The notes: a model not told the origin generated them from the sequence alone. DNA of 64,000 nt from Ananas comosus (GCF_001540865.1 NC_033631.1:5117282-5181281), one strand, 5' to 3'. Positions 11,601 to 23,493 are shown, counted from the stretch's first letter. Numbers and translations: made by a program.

Positions 11601-12462
11601 TTTAGCTGTGTGAACCTTTCTAATGTGGATATTTCTGGCTAACTACTGTTCACCAAATCTCTCTGCTCTTGCTGGGAATGACTTTTCATCACTTTCATCA
11701 TTTGTTTAACTTAAATACTACATTCTAATACGTACGGGAATAGGGAGGGTTCTTATTAGGATGGGCATAGTTCGGATTGATTCAGGTTATACAAAAAATT
11801 GAAAATAAACTAATTTATTCAGTTTAAGAAATTAAAATCAAAACTAAAACTGAACCAATATATTGTGTGGAAAACCAAACAAAACAAAACCCAAAAAAAA
11901 AAAAAAAAAAAAAAAAAATTGGCTCCGCTTGTTGTTTTTGCATTTGGATTTTTCAAAGATCATTCTTATGGCTTATTAGTAAGTTTTATTTTATTATTTT
12001 CAATTTATTAAGTTGATTTTTAAGATTAACTTGATGTAGTAATATTTAAGTAGTGTCTTTGTGTTAAATATTGATGTATGAGTTTTGTTACTTGTATATT
12101 CAGGAATAGGAAGAGCTCCTCTTAATTCTTTATCTAAGAAGGGTATAATTCTTTTTCTGTGCTAGAGATCGGTCAAACTGGTCATGGCTCTTCTCTCTCT
12201 TTCTCTCCTTCATTTGTTGCAGAATTACTAGAGGAGAAGAAGTGGGGACTACTATGAGAGAAGGTAAATTATTTGTTGCACTCAGGTGTATAAGTATAAT
12301 TTATGAACTGCATAGCAAAATTCGATTCTAAATATTTTAAAATTAAAATCTAATTTATTTGATGTGTTCCATAACATTCAAAATGCCTATATATATTGAA
12401 AATTATGAATTATAAATACTAATTTCTCATTAATTATATGATGTCTCTTTCTATTTGATTGA
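11601..12462. other. AT-rich stretch with a long poly-A tract
   Basis: A run of about 30 A residues lies at 11889-11919, preceded by AACCAAACAAAACAAAACCC. A splice-like context appears near 12219-12265 (TTTGTTGCAG before a short G-rich block that ends in a GTAAAT), but without a coherent reading frame on either side. No gene is called. Confidence 0.35.
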
Positions 12463-12965
12463 TTTTGGAAACTATTTGATGTCTAAATTGTAGGCTTTCA
12501 AGACTTGCAATTTTTTTATTTGATAGAAAGGCAGCATATTATTTGGTTCCTTTAGTTTTAGATTTTGGAAACTATTTGATGTCTAAATTACAGGCTTTCG
12601 AAACTTGCAATTTTTTTTTCCTATATGATTGATTTTGGAAACTAGTTGGTGTCTAAATTGGAGCCTTTCAAGACTTGCATTTTTTTTTTTTTCTTTGATA
12701 GAAAACGCAGCAAATCATTTGGTTCCTTTATTTTTAGATTTTGGAAGCTATTTGATGTCTAAATTACAGGCTTTAGAAACTTGCATTTTTTTCCTATATA
12801 TATGATTGATTTTGGAAACTAGTTGATGTCTAAATTATATGCTTTCAAAACTTGCAATTATTTTTTTTTGATAGAAAAGGCAGCAAATTATTTGGTTCGT
12901 TTATTTTTAAATTTTGGAAACTATTTGACGTCAAAATTATAGGCTTTTGAAACTTGCATTTTTTT
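12463..12965 (+). repeat. Dimeric tandem repeat (three dimers)
   Basis: Six copies of a module starting with GATTTTGGAAACTATTTGATG begin near 12463, 12562, 12630, 12737, 12808 and 12909. Spacings alternate long (99-107 bp) and short (68-71 bp). The long monomers carry a GATAGAAA-GGCAGCAAATTATTTGG arm, and the short ones carry CCTATATGATT. The true unit is therefore a dimer of about 170 bp, repeated three times. It is non-coding. Confidence 0.85.
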
Positions 12966-13475
12966 TGTAAAAAAGAAAATAAACTCAGTTAGAAGTACAA
13001 CAAGGTTTCGAACATAATATTTCGGATATCAATCATCAAACACTTAGCCAATTGTGCTAGGGACAGTCAGTAAAAATAAGTGAATTATTAGTCTTCTAGG
13101 TCTATTGTCATGAGGTTGAAAGTTGGACCTATTTTAGCCGATAATAAATTGCAACTAGGATTGTAAACTTAATTAGCAACTACTCTATCTTTAGAGTAAA
13201 ATGTATGGAGAACACATGAACTTTAAATTATTTACAAAAAGGCGTCTGAATTTTTCAATTTTGGCAAAGAGAGATCTTAATCAAAAAGTTCAATAGACAT
13301 CTCTCTTCAATTAAAGTTATTAATTACAAATTGTTTTGATCTTGTATTATAGCACATAGTTTTATAAAACTTCAAAACATAATTTTTTTTTTTAATCTTC
13401 CAATATATATAAAAAAAGCAAAAAAAAAAAAGAACTTCAGTTCAACTTATTTTTTGACTGTTATACTTAATTATC
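12966..13475. other. Intergenic stretch with a SINE-like remnant
   Basis: At about 13010-13080 the minus strand shows AATTGGCTAAGTG and TGTTCGAAACC, which look like degenerate box A and box B motifs, as in the element at 4900-5085. The rest is AT-rich with poly-A and poly-T runs, and no gene is seen. Confidence 0.35.
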
Positions 13476-13675
13476 ACTAAGTCATTGGTGCTACCAAGTT
13501 TTTGGCCTTTGGAATAAGAGATGTGCGGTTAGGATGATGTGGGCCCCGTAGGGTTGAGTGGGTGGTTGGTTGAATAGTATAAACTAACGGGTGAAAATGA
13601 TCAAAATGGTAGATCTAACGGCAAAAAACTTGGTAGCATCTAAGTGCTTCGTGCTATTAATAGCATAGTAGACCG
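13476..13675. repeat. MITE-like repeat, copy 1
   Basis: Terminal inverted words TGCTACCAAGTTTTTGGC at the left, and the complement of GCAAAAAACTTGGTAGCA at the right, bound a block with GTGCGGTTAGGATGATGTGG and GAGTGGGTGGTTGGTTGAAT. A related copy in the same orientation is at 13785-13990. It is non-coding. Confidence 0.6.
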
Positions 13676-13718
13676 AATTAGATATATAGTATATATATAA
13701 TTATATATATATTATATA

Positions 13719-13770
<52 letters not shown>
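13676..13770. repeat. (TA)n microsatellite between two MITE-like copies
   Basis: An imperfect, then perfect, TA dinucleotide run separates the two related repeats at 13476-13675 and 13785-13990. Confidence 0.9.
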
Positions 13771-13772
<2 letters not shown>

Positions 13773-13784
13773 AGACTGCAACAT

Positions 13785-13990
13785 TATCAATAGTACAAAG
13801 TTATTGGTGCAATTAATTTTTAGCCCTTAAATTGAGAAATGTGTGGTTAGGATGATATAGGCCTCCTAGAGTTGAGTGAGTGGTTGGTTGAATAATATAA
13901 TCTAATGGGCAAAAATAATCAAATGGTTAAATCTAACGGTAGAAAACTCGATAGCACTAAATCCTTGGCGCTATGGTAGTATTCCAACCG
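13785..13990. repeat. MITE-like repeat, copy 2
   Basis: A diverged direct copy of 13476-13675: it has TTATTGGTGCAATTAATTTTTAGCC, GTGTGGTTAGGATGATAT, GAGTGGTTGGTTGAAT and CTAACGGTAGAAAACTCGATAGCA in the same order. A (CT)n and TA tail follows at 13996-14030. Confidence 0.55.
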
Positions 13991-14428
13991 GACTCCTCTC
14001 TCTCTCTCTATATAGTATATATATATATATATGAAATTATATACACGACATGTGATCAAATCGGCCATATGGAGATAGGAATCTATTAAAGTGCAAAAAA
14101 ACTCTCTACAAAAATTAAAAATTATACCGCCTGTTTGCAAAAGAGCTAAATTTCCGAGGGTCTCCATTCTTTTTTCATTTTTTTTTTTCCCTTTTCTCAA
14201 TTGCACCCGTAGATTTCATGGTGTAGAAAGAATTTAAATCCAAGCATATATACACAGACTTTGCGATTGGAAAGACCACCCTTTAATCTTATTAAATAAA
14301 AATAAATAATTTTCTGGCAGCACTAAAAAATTCTCTCTAATCATAATTTACGTGCGCACCTGATCGTCTGGGCCGGCGGAAACCCCGATGCGAAGGAAAG
14401 CTGACGTAACTAACGGCGCATAAAATCC

Positions 14429-14806
14429 TCAGCATCCGATCGCCAACCCCGCTTTCGCTAATCCGCCCGAGGCAACGCAGAACGAGTAGTTGCCCTCCAT
14501 TGAGGCTGCCGGCGTTCCGCGCCGTGTCGCCTCCTGGCGAGCAATTCTTTCTTTAGCAAATGGAGAAGGAGAAGGAGAAGGTTCACATACAATCTCCTGT
14601 AAAGAGAGGAGGGGTGGCTTTCTTGTTTTGACACCAAAAAGAAGAAAAGGAAAATATTGCGCAAGATATGGAGGGGATCGAGTTACGTACGTTATCTTGA
14701 ACAGCTCAGGCTGGGCGTAGATGCCGGAAACGCTTCGAGCGATGCACCACAAATAGAAAGTTGTTATCCCTATTACAACTGACCTGCTTATCTCATCACT
14801 GTCCAT
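14429..14806 (-). CDS. Hypothetical small two-exon gene candidate
   Basis: An open frame on the minus strand starts MDSDEISRSVVIGITT and is interrupted by what looks like a short intron. The donor region (AC|GTACGT or TAC|GTAACT, near 14690-14695) and a strong acceptor (TCTCTTTACAG) near 14599 bound about 95 bp. With the second donor the frame stays open to the stop at 14429 and gives about 95 residues: a moderately hydrophobic N-terminal half with YLWCIARSVSGIY, a Ser-Pro-rich linker and a C-terminus ending GLAIGC. I recognise no family. The GC content rises compared with the flanks, as in a gene's 5' end. It could also be the 5' part of a gene broken by transposons, or chance. Confidence 0.3.
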   Translation of the reverse strand: MDSDEISRSVVIGITTFYLWCIARSVSGIYAQPELFKITYVTRSPPYLAQYFPFLLFGVKTRKPPLLSLQEIVCEPSPSPSPFAKERIARQEATRRGTPAASMEGNYSFCVASGGLAKAGLAIGC

Positions 14807-15759
14807 TAAACCATGAAGTAATGAATTGATCTGACAGGTAATTAATTCTAGCCATTTTCTTGCATGCCATGCACTAATGTTTTAAAAATTGAGTCGAATA
14901 GCTAGCGACCCAAAGATGCTACCCGGCCAAAGGTTATTAGTTCAACCAGTAGGTCGGCCGCTACTTGAACCAGTAATATTAGCATGTCGTCGTAAATATT
15001 TAATTATTATTTTAATTTTATTATTTTAGTACTATATTTAATTATAGAATATTAATTTTAAGAGAAAATTAAGTAGATATAAGTTTTCAAATTTTATTTT
15101 TATATGACTTATTTGTGTTAATAAAATTAACATTAGCTAAGTTGATCAAAAAAATTGGCCCATTTGATTAAAGCTGAGCCCGTTCACCGGTTAAATGGTT
15201 GAACTCCTTTTCGAACGGTATAAATTGATTTATTGACTTATTTAGTTCAAAAGATTAAACCAAACCGCTTTATAGATTGCGTCGGGGTGGATCTGGTTCA
15301 ACCTTTTTTAAATCATTGATTTCCACGGTCATGGTTTTCATTTTGTTACTTTTTTTTGTTTTCATTTGTTTTTGTATATGCGTCGGCGTGCAGGAAAGTA
15401 GTCTGAACTTGGATTCAAGGGGACCATGAATACATAATATATTTATCTTAAAAAACTTTTTATGAAGTAAATTATAATAAAAGTTCAACATTGTTGGTGC
15501 AAGAAAAATAGCGCTATGTCAGGGACTTAATTAGCGAAATTACTATACAATCTGAGTTCTTGGCCTAATTTCGCTATTGGAGCGGGTTGTTAAGGAGGCC
15601 CAAAACCAGCAGCTTTTCATGGGAGATGAAGGGTTATATAATTACTGCAATCAATACCTCCATAACCGCTGGCGGAAACCCAAGAATTATGGGCAACTCT
15701 TGGGATCACTAAGCATTTATGATGGCTCATTATTATATAATAGTGGGTGAGTTATTGTG
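14807..15759. other. Intergenic stretch with repeat-like termini, no gene
   Basis: Near 14881-15000 and 15170-15290 there are GGTT/AACC-rich words (GGTCGGCCGCTACTTGAACC; CACCGGTTAAATGGTTGAAC) that look like the ends of a small DNA transposon, but I could not define its boundaries. At 15510-15535 the words GCGCTATGTCAGGGACTTAA resemble 46007-46027. Confidence 0.3.
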
Positions 15760-16923
15760 TGTAATGTACTAGATTTTTAATATAAAAATAGTGTAAATAA
15801 AAATAGTGTAAGATATTATTTTTATTAGACTTAAAAAAATAAAATATAAGTCGGAAATGACTTGTACTGAAATTGGAATAGAAACAGAAAATTTAAAATT
15901 TTCTATAAGGAACGGGACTGATCTTTTAGCAGAAAATTTAAAGTGTCAGAAAATTATGAAAATTTAGGAATATGTCGGAATTATTTTTCTGATGCTAGAT
16001 TTAAAGTTTTATGTATTTCCGACACCCGGAAAGTGAAAAACAAAATCTGATTGCTATCTGTTAGTGATTTTAGTCGGTAAACTTTTCGATGACAAAAAAT
16101 GGTTCAAAACTGAAAAGTTAAGATTTCGTTCTTCTTATTGATTTTAACCGAGCCTGACTGTCAAATTTGAGATCAAACGGACATTCAGAAGAGCTCTGGC
16201 GAAAAGTATCAGATTTTGAACTTGACTAAATTATAAGTTGCAATTATTGGGGGGCCTATATGTGTAACAAATGGCTTTCTCCCCTTTTGTCCTGGTCCAA
16301 CCCGAAAGAGAGAGAGAAAGCAAGTCTTCTCTCTTTCTCTCTTTCTCTCTAGCTCACACCTCACATCTCTCTCTCCACTTCTCTTGTAATTTCTCCATTA
16401 AAGAGAAAAGAAATAGAGATTTTGGAAGTTTCAAGTGGAGAAGAAGCTTGAAGGAGCTCTCTAATGGTGGATTTAGCTTGGAAAGATATGTAGTCAAGGT
16501 GAGGTTTCTGGATTTGAGTTAGGGTTTGTATTAAATTCTTTACAATTAGTGTATTTGAGATCTCCATGTAATTCTAAACAAAATTGAGTAAAGGTTTATT
16601 ATGGATTTTGGTGTTCTTGAGAATTCATGAAACCTAGGGTTAGAAATTGGGGCTTATGTCATCATGAGATTTGGAATTAAATTGATCTTGTAAAATCTTA
16701 ATTGAAGGATAATTCGACGCAGAGGACAACTTCGTTTTGGATTAAGACGAGGTTATGGTGTCCGATTGAGAGATTTGCGGAATTTGGTTCGTTAGGCTTG
16801 GGTCGAGCTAAGACGGTAACGGTAAATTGCGGGACTTGATTTCTCGCTTCTTGACGTTGATATGAGGTGGGTGGTGCTTCCGGAATGGTTGGATTTCTTC
16901 CTATGTCTGATTTCCTTTGTTGA

Positions 16924-16924
<1 letters not shown>

Positions 16925-16963
<39 letters not shown>

Positions 16964-16973
16964 ATCTATCTAT
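16925..16973. repeat. (TA)n then (TATC)n microsatellite
   Basis: A TA run passes directly into TCTATCTATCTAT within LTR1. Confidence 0.9.
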
Positions 16974-17007
16974 TGATTATGTATAATAGGGTTCAAGTAT
17001 TCTCTTA

Positions 17008-17751
17008 GGCTCCGTTTGGTAATGGAATATCTAAGGAATAACCCTTTTTATCCTTATTATTCTTCCAAACACAATAAAATTTGTCAGGTATAATTTATTC
17101 TAGTCAAAGCAGGTTATTCCAGTTGATCCTGAAATAACCCGTTAATTATATTCTCCTCCACCCGTAGAATAAAATTTATCCTTGATGAATTTAAAGGTGG
17201 GGCAATAAACAAGTGATTTTTTTCCTTCTTTTTATGATGCCTCGACTCACGCACCTTCTATTTATGACGCCTCGACTCCCGCACCCCCACTTTACTTCAT
17301 CCTCCCATTCTATTTCTATATATAGTATTTACTAGTATATATATTATTAGTATAAATTTAATTACTGTAATAATACTTGCATATATATTATAGTGTATAT
17401 AAAATAAAGGTTATTTCTTAATCATGTTGATTAATTAATAAATTACTTTGTACAATTATTGAAAATATATTTACATTTTTCCATGTGCTATATATTCTAT
17501 AACACATGCTATGAATCTGAAACATTCATAAGAGCAAAATTGGCATTTAAAAAAAATTCAATTAACTTTTTTCACTATCCTTGTCTTGTTTCAAGAAATT
17601 AACCAAACATCATATTGCTTATACCCTAGTATAAGTTAATATAAATCCAAATAAAAAATTATTGGTATTCCTTTCTATTCTAGAATATTGAGATATACCA
17701 AGGATAAAAAAATTTATCCCGTATGACATAATTCCATTGCCAAACGGAGCC
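17008..17751. mobile_element. MITE inside LTR1 (PIF/Harbinger-like)
   Basis: The left end GGCTCCGTTTGGTAATGGAA and the complement of the right end, GGCTCCGTTTGGCAATGGAA, form TIRs with one mismatch. Subterminal GGATAAA/TTTTTATCC words follow on both sides. The left flank is TTA and the right flank TTT, close to the 3-bp TWA duplication of PIF/Harbinger (Tourist-type) MITEs. At 744 bp it is rather long for a MITE. It has no coding capacity. Confidence 0.75.
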
Positions 17752-19427
17752 TTTTGATAGAAATTTGCATGCCTCCTTTGATGTATATATAAATAATTGT
17801 GATGCTAACTTAAAACTTAGGATGCATGAAATTAGTGACACATGAATCCTAGTGACATGTTGAACTAGTAGAGAACAAACTAGTGGATTGGACATAAAAA
17901 ATATTGTAGACATTGAATTAAATGATGCATTGGTTGTCATTATGATATTGAATGTGAACCTTGTGATAGAACCATGGATTGGGCATAATGTGTTGTGCAT
18001 GAGAGGTTATGGCATGAATTGAGAGAACCCCACATGTGAAATATGAAATTGGATCATTGGATTATGGCATGATATTGAGTTACCATATCATTATGAAGTA
18101 TTGCATAGTTGCTTGTGTTCACATTGTGTGGTGTTTGTATATCCCATTGATGCACGCTACATGAGTTGGGTAAACTCTCGAGTGTATGTGGAACAGATTA
18201 GGTCAATGCATTTGTAGCGTGGCATCTAGTACTGTGATGTTATTGAGCATGCGAGGGATTGAAATAGATCCTCTGGACCATGCTAGAGATTGGTAGATCC
18301 TCTGTTGTTGTTACTACTAGTTGGTAGGGTATCCTCAAGTTAGAGGATTAGATCACACTCACATTACGTCTGTCGGCTTGGCGATGGTCGCTCCACCCAA
18401 GCATTAGTTTCCGGAGTACTTCAGGTGGGTTAACATAGCTACCCAGCAGACGGTGCCCAATGGGTTGTAGCGGTGCTCCTCATTTGCGGGATTCGGTTGT
18501 GAGTCAGGGCTCAACCTTCGGGTTAGCCGGTATGATTGGGTCAAAGAGAAAATAAACAGGTTGATTGATCATATTGTATCCTGTGCTGGTTTGCATTGTT
18601 GCATCTTATATAGAAAGTGAGCATAATGAGATCACAGGTTGAGTGATGGGTCGATCATGATATCCCCGTGAGTAGGCTATAGTGGGTGATGGAGCGGTAT
18701 CTATTCTCCACGAGGCTGAGTGGGGTGAGTTGGACTGGTCTTGTGAGAAGCCCCAATTGGGTCAAGAATGAATTCGGTCAAGAGTGTGCAAGGAACACTA
18801 TTGAACATATTGGACCATGACATTCATTCCTTATTGTTAGGCATAGTAGTAGTCATTGTTGCATGTTGTATGTTTAGTAGTGGTAGACTATATGTTCAGT
18901 TGGTTATATATTGCATTGCTATCTCCTTTCGCATTACTATGCCTTATTGGACCTAGTGGAAAAGTCGGCAAGGTCGGCGGCCGAACCCATTGGAAACTTA
19001 TTTTAGTTCTCACCCCCTATTGTTGCAGAGCCACCATTCGTGGAGCGGCACCGGATCGAGGCGTGGGCGTTGCGCCCTAGATAGCAGGGTCACCCAGTTT
19101 AGGTCGCCCTATGTACAAGCAAAAGAAAGTTTATTGAAAATATAATTTGGAATATAATTGTATTTTGGAGGAATTATTCTTGTATCAATGTAAAGTGAGA
19201 AAATGCATGTAAAAATGTGATTGTACCAATGTTGTAATAGTTAGGTTTACATTCTTGCTCTTGTGTGATGCCCTCGTGCAGAACTGTATCATGTTGTATT
19301 TCCTATGAGAAATTCAATGTACATGCTTTGTTGAGCCTTGGACGAACAGGGGAGACTTTGTCCGTTCGACGATCTGTGCGCACGCTCGGACTGACAAAGT
19401 GGCGGTCGTGGGGCGTGACAGATTAGA

Positions 19428-19440
19428 GTAATATCAGAGC
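19428..19440 (+). promoter_or_regulatory. Primer-binding site (initiator Met tRNA)
   Basis: AATATCAGAGC, 8 bp after the LTR1 end, matches the canonical plant LTR-element primer site TGGTATCAGAGC except at its 5' bases. It fixes the plus-strand orientation of this element. Confidence 0.7.
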
Positions 19441-20990
19441 GTAGAAGCAGTCTAGGAGGACCTAGGAGAACTTAGGCTTGGAAACCCGTAAAGACCTAGG
19501 CTTGTGAGTGGACGGAACTTATGGCGAAAGTAAAATGATTGGGTCAAAATGTGTCTCCAATAGCATTTTGGAGGCGGATTAAAGGTGTTGCGACTCCTCC
19601 ATTTAGATGATCATGTTGGCTGCAGACAACATAATGTCGAAAGTGGAGTAGGGGTATGCCTTTATGACTTTTGCTTGATTGGGTCGGCTGTTGTGCGCGA
19701 CAGATTATGTTTGATCGTTGGGTCGCCTAGGTACGTGTGTTATCCTTCGAGTGACTATGATAAGTTACTTGGTGGGACAGATGTTGCGGGGACTAGATGG
19801 CCCTCCGATGTTGCGAGCTAAGTGTCGCTAAGGGCGAGGCTTCTTGTTGTGGTCGAGATGTGTGGTCTTGAGAAGCCAATGCGTGTCTTGACTTGGTGTC
19901 AGGATTGGGAACCGTGGAGATTTGTTAATTCTTGTCTTAATGGACATGGACGCGTTGCCTCGGTAAAGATGGATGATGGGTGCAAGGGCACGACCTATGG
20001 GGAAACGGCGTAGGTAAGACCGAACTATGATCGGATGACGAGAATAAGGTAGCCAAGTGGCGACTATTGAAACTGGTGCCAAGTTGATAAGGCTAGTAAG
20101 TAGAACAATGAGGGATGGTGGCTTTGTTCTTCCAAGGTAGAGGAACATGATGTGGCTTGTAGAGACATGTTAGTTCAGGCCGGTGATCAAACATAGCGTG
20201 TTTACACACTATGTTGATTGTGTTGGCGATTAGTCCTCTATGGGATTGTAAGTTTAGTAGGCTTACAAGGTGATTAGCCCAATTGTAGTGCTAACAAGAT
20301 GTGTTTATAGCACACCTAGTTTGGGTTAAGTGAAGAGTGCCGGTGATCTGAGGATAAAATATGCAGTATTCTATTGATGTATAAGGCACTATTGGAATGT
20401 ACCTATGACCAAGGGTATATAGGATTTGGACATGGTCACGACATGGAAAGTCTTGTGTGGAGATTTAAAAGTTGGATTGACCTGTTAGTATGGACTGAAG
20501 CTTAATTCGATCTTGAGGAAAATCCAAGAAGAGGAGAGGGAATGCTCTCAAGGTGGTTTGATCTTCCCTTATCCTTAGATTCTTAGGATGTTAATGTGCA
20601 GTGTGGTTGGTAAATAAACCAAGCATAGTTGGGTTGTATTCCAGGAAAGGTTAGGGTTGTAACCCTCTTATTTGAAATGGATAAATTAAGTACATGTGGT
20701 GACATGTGAGCTTTGGAAGCGGGCTAGAATACTCATGGTGTTTAGCCTAGGATGGAATCTAGTATATGAAAGTAGTGGCATTGTACCCAAGTTGGATCCT
20801 AAGGTTGAACTTGGTGATGTGAGAGCTCAAGGCTAAACATGAGCTTAGGAGTACTTGGATGTGTGATAGATGTATGCAATAGCCTTGGAGCCATGGTATT
20901 GGAGATAGGTTATGGTGGTCGAGGGAAACCTTCCTTGAGATGATAATCTCAAGCAATTGTTAAAAAGGCGAGTGAATGAGGGATGTGAAA
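19441..20990 (+). mobile_element. Non-coding internal region of a gypsy derivative (LARD-like)
   Basis: No gag, protease or RT motifs are visible in any frame. The sequence shares a block with the internal region of the element at 49564-52051: the hairpin with loop GCTGCAGA followed by TGTCGAAAGT, and then CTTTTG and GATTGGGTCG in the same order. Sharing between two elements with no obvious coding is typical of large retrotransposon derivatives (LARDs). The 3' LTR is missing, so the element is truncated at around 21.0 kb. Confidence 0.55.
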
Positions 20991-21614
20991 CCTTCATGGA
21001 TACGGTAGCGACCGTGTAGAAAGAAGTAACGACTTAGGGTCATACACTAATTTTGGGACCCCTAACTTGATACACTTTAAACCACAGAGTACTAAAGTGA
21101 GAAAGTGCGAAACCACAGGGGTGGTATTTGAAGTTTACACCTTTTTTTTTTATCCCAATAGTTATCAATTTATGAATTTTATCTAAATATTTATATGTTG
21201 ACCCTGAGACCATTTTTGGCTTCAGAAAACTTGTCTTTTTTTTTTTTGAAAACTCAAAAATTACTACGCTTATTTTTTGGAGTAGATTGAGTAGAATGCA
21301 AGCCAAACAATTCGACTCCTAAGCCTGAGGCTGTGTGGTTTGTGCAAATCTTTTGATGATGTAGCTCTAGCTCTAATCGTCTAGATTCTATTTTATCTAC
21401 TTCTACGCGTAGACATTGCATTACATTTTGGACTACAAGCTTATGTCCGCATGTGCTGACGAGTTGAGCTTCATTTTTATTCTTGTTGGTTTGCTTGTAA
21501 GCAGGAACAGAGGGAGGAGGGGCTCGCAAGGGGGTAGGGCGTCCGAATTTCAATTTGCAGCATTTTTTTTAAAAAAATACACCTAATTATTAATTACTGG
21601 TTTTAAGTGAATAA
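20991..21614. other. Repeat-like flank left of copia-1
   Basis: AGGGTCATACACTAATTTTG near 21037 and CAAACCACAGGGGTGGTA-like words near 21110-21125 look like a MULE-type TIR, but I found no partner end. No gene is seen. Confidence 0.3.
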
Positions 21615-22435
21615 TGTTGGAAAAACTTTCTGATCTTTTATTACAATATTCTTTAAAACCAATTCGAAAATTTAATTACAGGTTTAGGAAAATCCCGAAA
21701 CGAAATTAAATAACAAATACGGTAAAGAAAAGGTTTAGACAAGGCCTGTGGATCGAGACATGCAGAGCACTGTCCTAGAAGCGAAATTACCTCTCTACAT
21801 GCGAGGCTTCCCGGCAATTACTCCTAGCGATACAACGACCATGTTCAACCCCGTCGGCACGCTTCCAAAGTGGCGCAAGATGAACCTAACCAGTTTCAGA
21901 TCCAGCGAAAGAAAACTCGGCGAAAATCCAGAGAGCAGAAAAAGGCGAGAGGCTTTAGGTATGCTCGGGTTTATAATTAACTCGTGCAACCTCGCCCCAT
22001 ATTTATAACGTAGGCGAGAATCTTGCTTTAACGCGTCAAATCCGTATAGAAAAAGATAAACCTAAGATTATACGAATAAGGATTAGGATTAGGATAAAGA
22101 TAAAGATAAGGATTAAAATAAAGATAAAACCGACAAAATAAAAAGTAAAATAAACTAGATGTATGGACCGCGCGCGCCCAGCCCGGCCCGGCTCGGCTCG
22201 TGTCGTGCGTGCATGTGTGTATTTAAACGAGAGTATAACTCTCATTTTCTTCCAAGCAACTAGCTTGAGAATAAATGAATATATAAAAACCACAAACACT
22301 CTTTTGGTTTCCAATGTGGGACTAAACGCCACACATGGATATTTTAAGTTGGGCTCCCAAGAGGCCCATTAATAATTATTGGACTCCTCAAGTAGTTTTA
22401 ATAAGTTTTAAATCACAAAATCCAATAAAAACCCA
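21615..22435 (-). mobile_element. Copia-1, 3' LTR (element lies on the minus strand)
   Basis: It is a direct copy of 35368-36184: both run from TGTTGG to AAAAACCCA on the plus strand, that is TGGG...CCAACA in element orientation. A polypurine tract, TAGGGGAATAA in minus orientation, directly borders it at 22436-22447. The LTR is about 820 bp. It contains GGATTAGGATTAGG-type repeats near 22078-22130 and a GC-rich stretch near 22170-22205. AATAA precedes it; the matching flank on the right is shifted by one base, so the target duplication is imperfect. Confidence 0.9.
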
Positions 22436-22989
22436 TTATTCCCCTACATGATTTAAAACTTGAAATAAAGAAAACAAATAAACTAAAATTCAAAATAAAT
22501 TAAAAGAATGCTGGATCTTTTATACCATGTATTCGGTAAAGGTACCTTTCGGGTTTGAACCTTCACTTAGTGCTTGTCAATGTACATCCGAGGGCACAAT
22601 GGTGGACTACGCCTTGAACCAAGACCGGTGAATCAAATTTCCACAAACAACACACGTGATACAGCTGTTTAGGTTTTAAGCGGGTGAGCGCTTTCATGGC
22701 CATACACTAGTATTGTTTCGTGTGTGTTTTAGGGAACCGCCCTCTTCCCATTGTTGCGGCCTCACGACTCCACACATATAGTAGGTCCTCAAAGGGTATC
22801 TGTAAGGTCACACCCTACCTTATAGGTCTCGGAGCCATTTAGGGCCAACTCCTTTCCTATCCACTTGCAAACATGAGCACTGTCGCCATAGGGATGAGGA
22901 TATAAAAACAGTGCTCCTCACAACTACCTTTTCGACTTGTTTCTACCCATTGAACCTGCAACATGTTAGGTTGCCGTCGCCGGTAACTT
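22436..22989 (-). mobile_element. Copia-1 3' untranslated internal region
   Basis: Lies between the RNase H stop and the polypurine tract. It is non-coding on both strands. Confidence 0.7.
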
Positions 22990-23488
22990 CTATTGTGGGC
23001 TAAGCCCCATCCCCCTCGACGGTTCTAGGATCACTGTCCTAGATAATCCCTTCGTAAGCTGATCAGCCAAATTCTTTGTAGATTTCACAAATTCCAAACC
23101 AATCACATTTTTCTTCAAATTTTGCCGAATGAACTTATGTCTCACTTTCATAAATCTGTTCATCTTTGTCTCCACATTCTCTTGGGCACACTTATCAATT
23201 GCAGATCTGCAATCACAATGAATACATATAGGTGCTAAAGGTCGCTCCATAAGTGGTAAATCATAAAGAAACTCTCTAATCCACTTAGCTTCTGCTACAG
23301 TTGTATCCAAGGCTATGAGTTCAGATTGCATAGTACTTCTAGTAATCAAAGATTGTTTAGTTGATTTCTAGGAAACAGGTGCTCCTCCTAGAAGAAAAAC
23401 AAATCCAGTAGTTGACTTTATATCAGCAGTATCACTAATCCAATTAGCATTACTATATCCTTCCAATACTGCAGAAAAACCAGTGTAA
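22990..23488 (-). pseudogene. Copia-1 RNase H (C-terminal part of pol)
   Basis: The minus strand reads a typical copia RNase H: STMQSELIAL, EAKWIREFL, CDCRSAID, KHK-like HKFIRQN, FVKSTKNLADQLTKGL. This domain removes the RNA strand during reverse transcription. A stop replaces the usual Trp of the SWKS motif (TAG, plus coordinates 23368-23370). Upstream pol sequence continues at 27909-27997 and 32275-33053, beyond two inserted solo LTRs. It is therefore a broken copy. Confidence 0.9.
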
Positions 23489-23493
23489 TGTAA

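Larger units (their letters stand above)
15760..19420 (+). mobile_element. Long gypsy-type 5' LTR (LTR1), about 3.7 kb
   Basis: The right end GGGGCGTGACA at 19410-19420 is followed by a degenerate Met-tRNA primer site, so this is the end of a 5' LTR. The left end is set provisionally at TGTAATG (15760). A pyrimidine-rich leader (CTCTCTTTCTCTC near 16330) and splice-donor-like AAG|GTGAGG near 16498 resemble LTR transcripts of large chromovirus elements. Near 19330-19420 the sequence matches, in inverse, the start of solo LTR G (50502). The LTR contains a MITE at 17008-17751 and a microsatellite at 16925-16973. I tentatively place it with Del/Tekay-type LTRs because of its length and terminus. 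Confidence 0.65.

Noticed and set aside
12219..12266. Small internal exon between TTTGTTGCAG and GTAAAT
   Set aside because: No adjoining exon in a compatible frame and no recognisable protein sequence.
16271..16522. 83-codon frame starting MAFSPFVLVQ
   Set aside because: It lies in the pyrimidine-rich leader of LTR1, with CT-repeat-derived Ser/Leu content.
22076..22135. Interstitial telomere from GGATTA repeats
   Set aside because: The unit is not the plant TTTAGGG repeat, and it is a part of the copia-1 LTR present in both LTRs.
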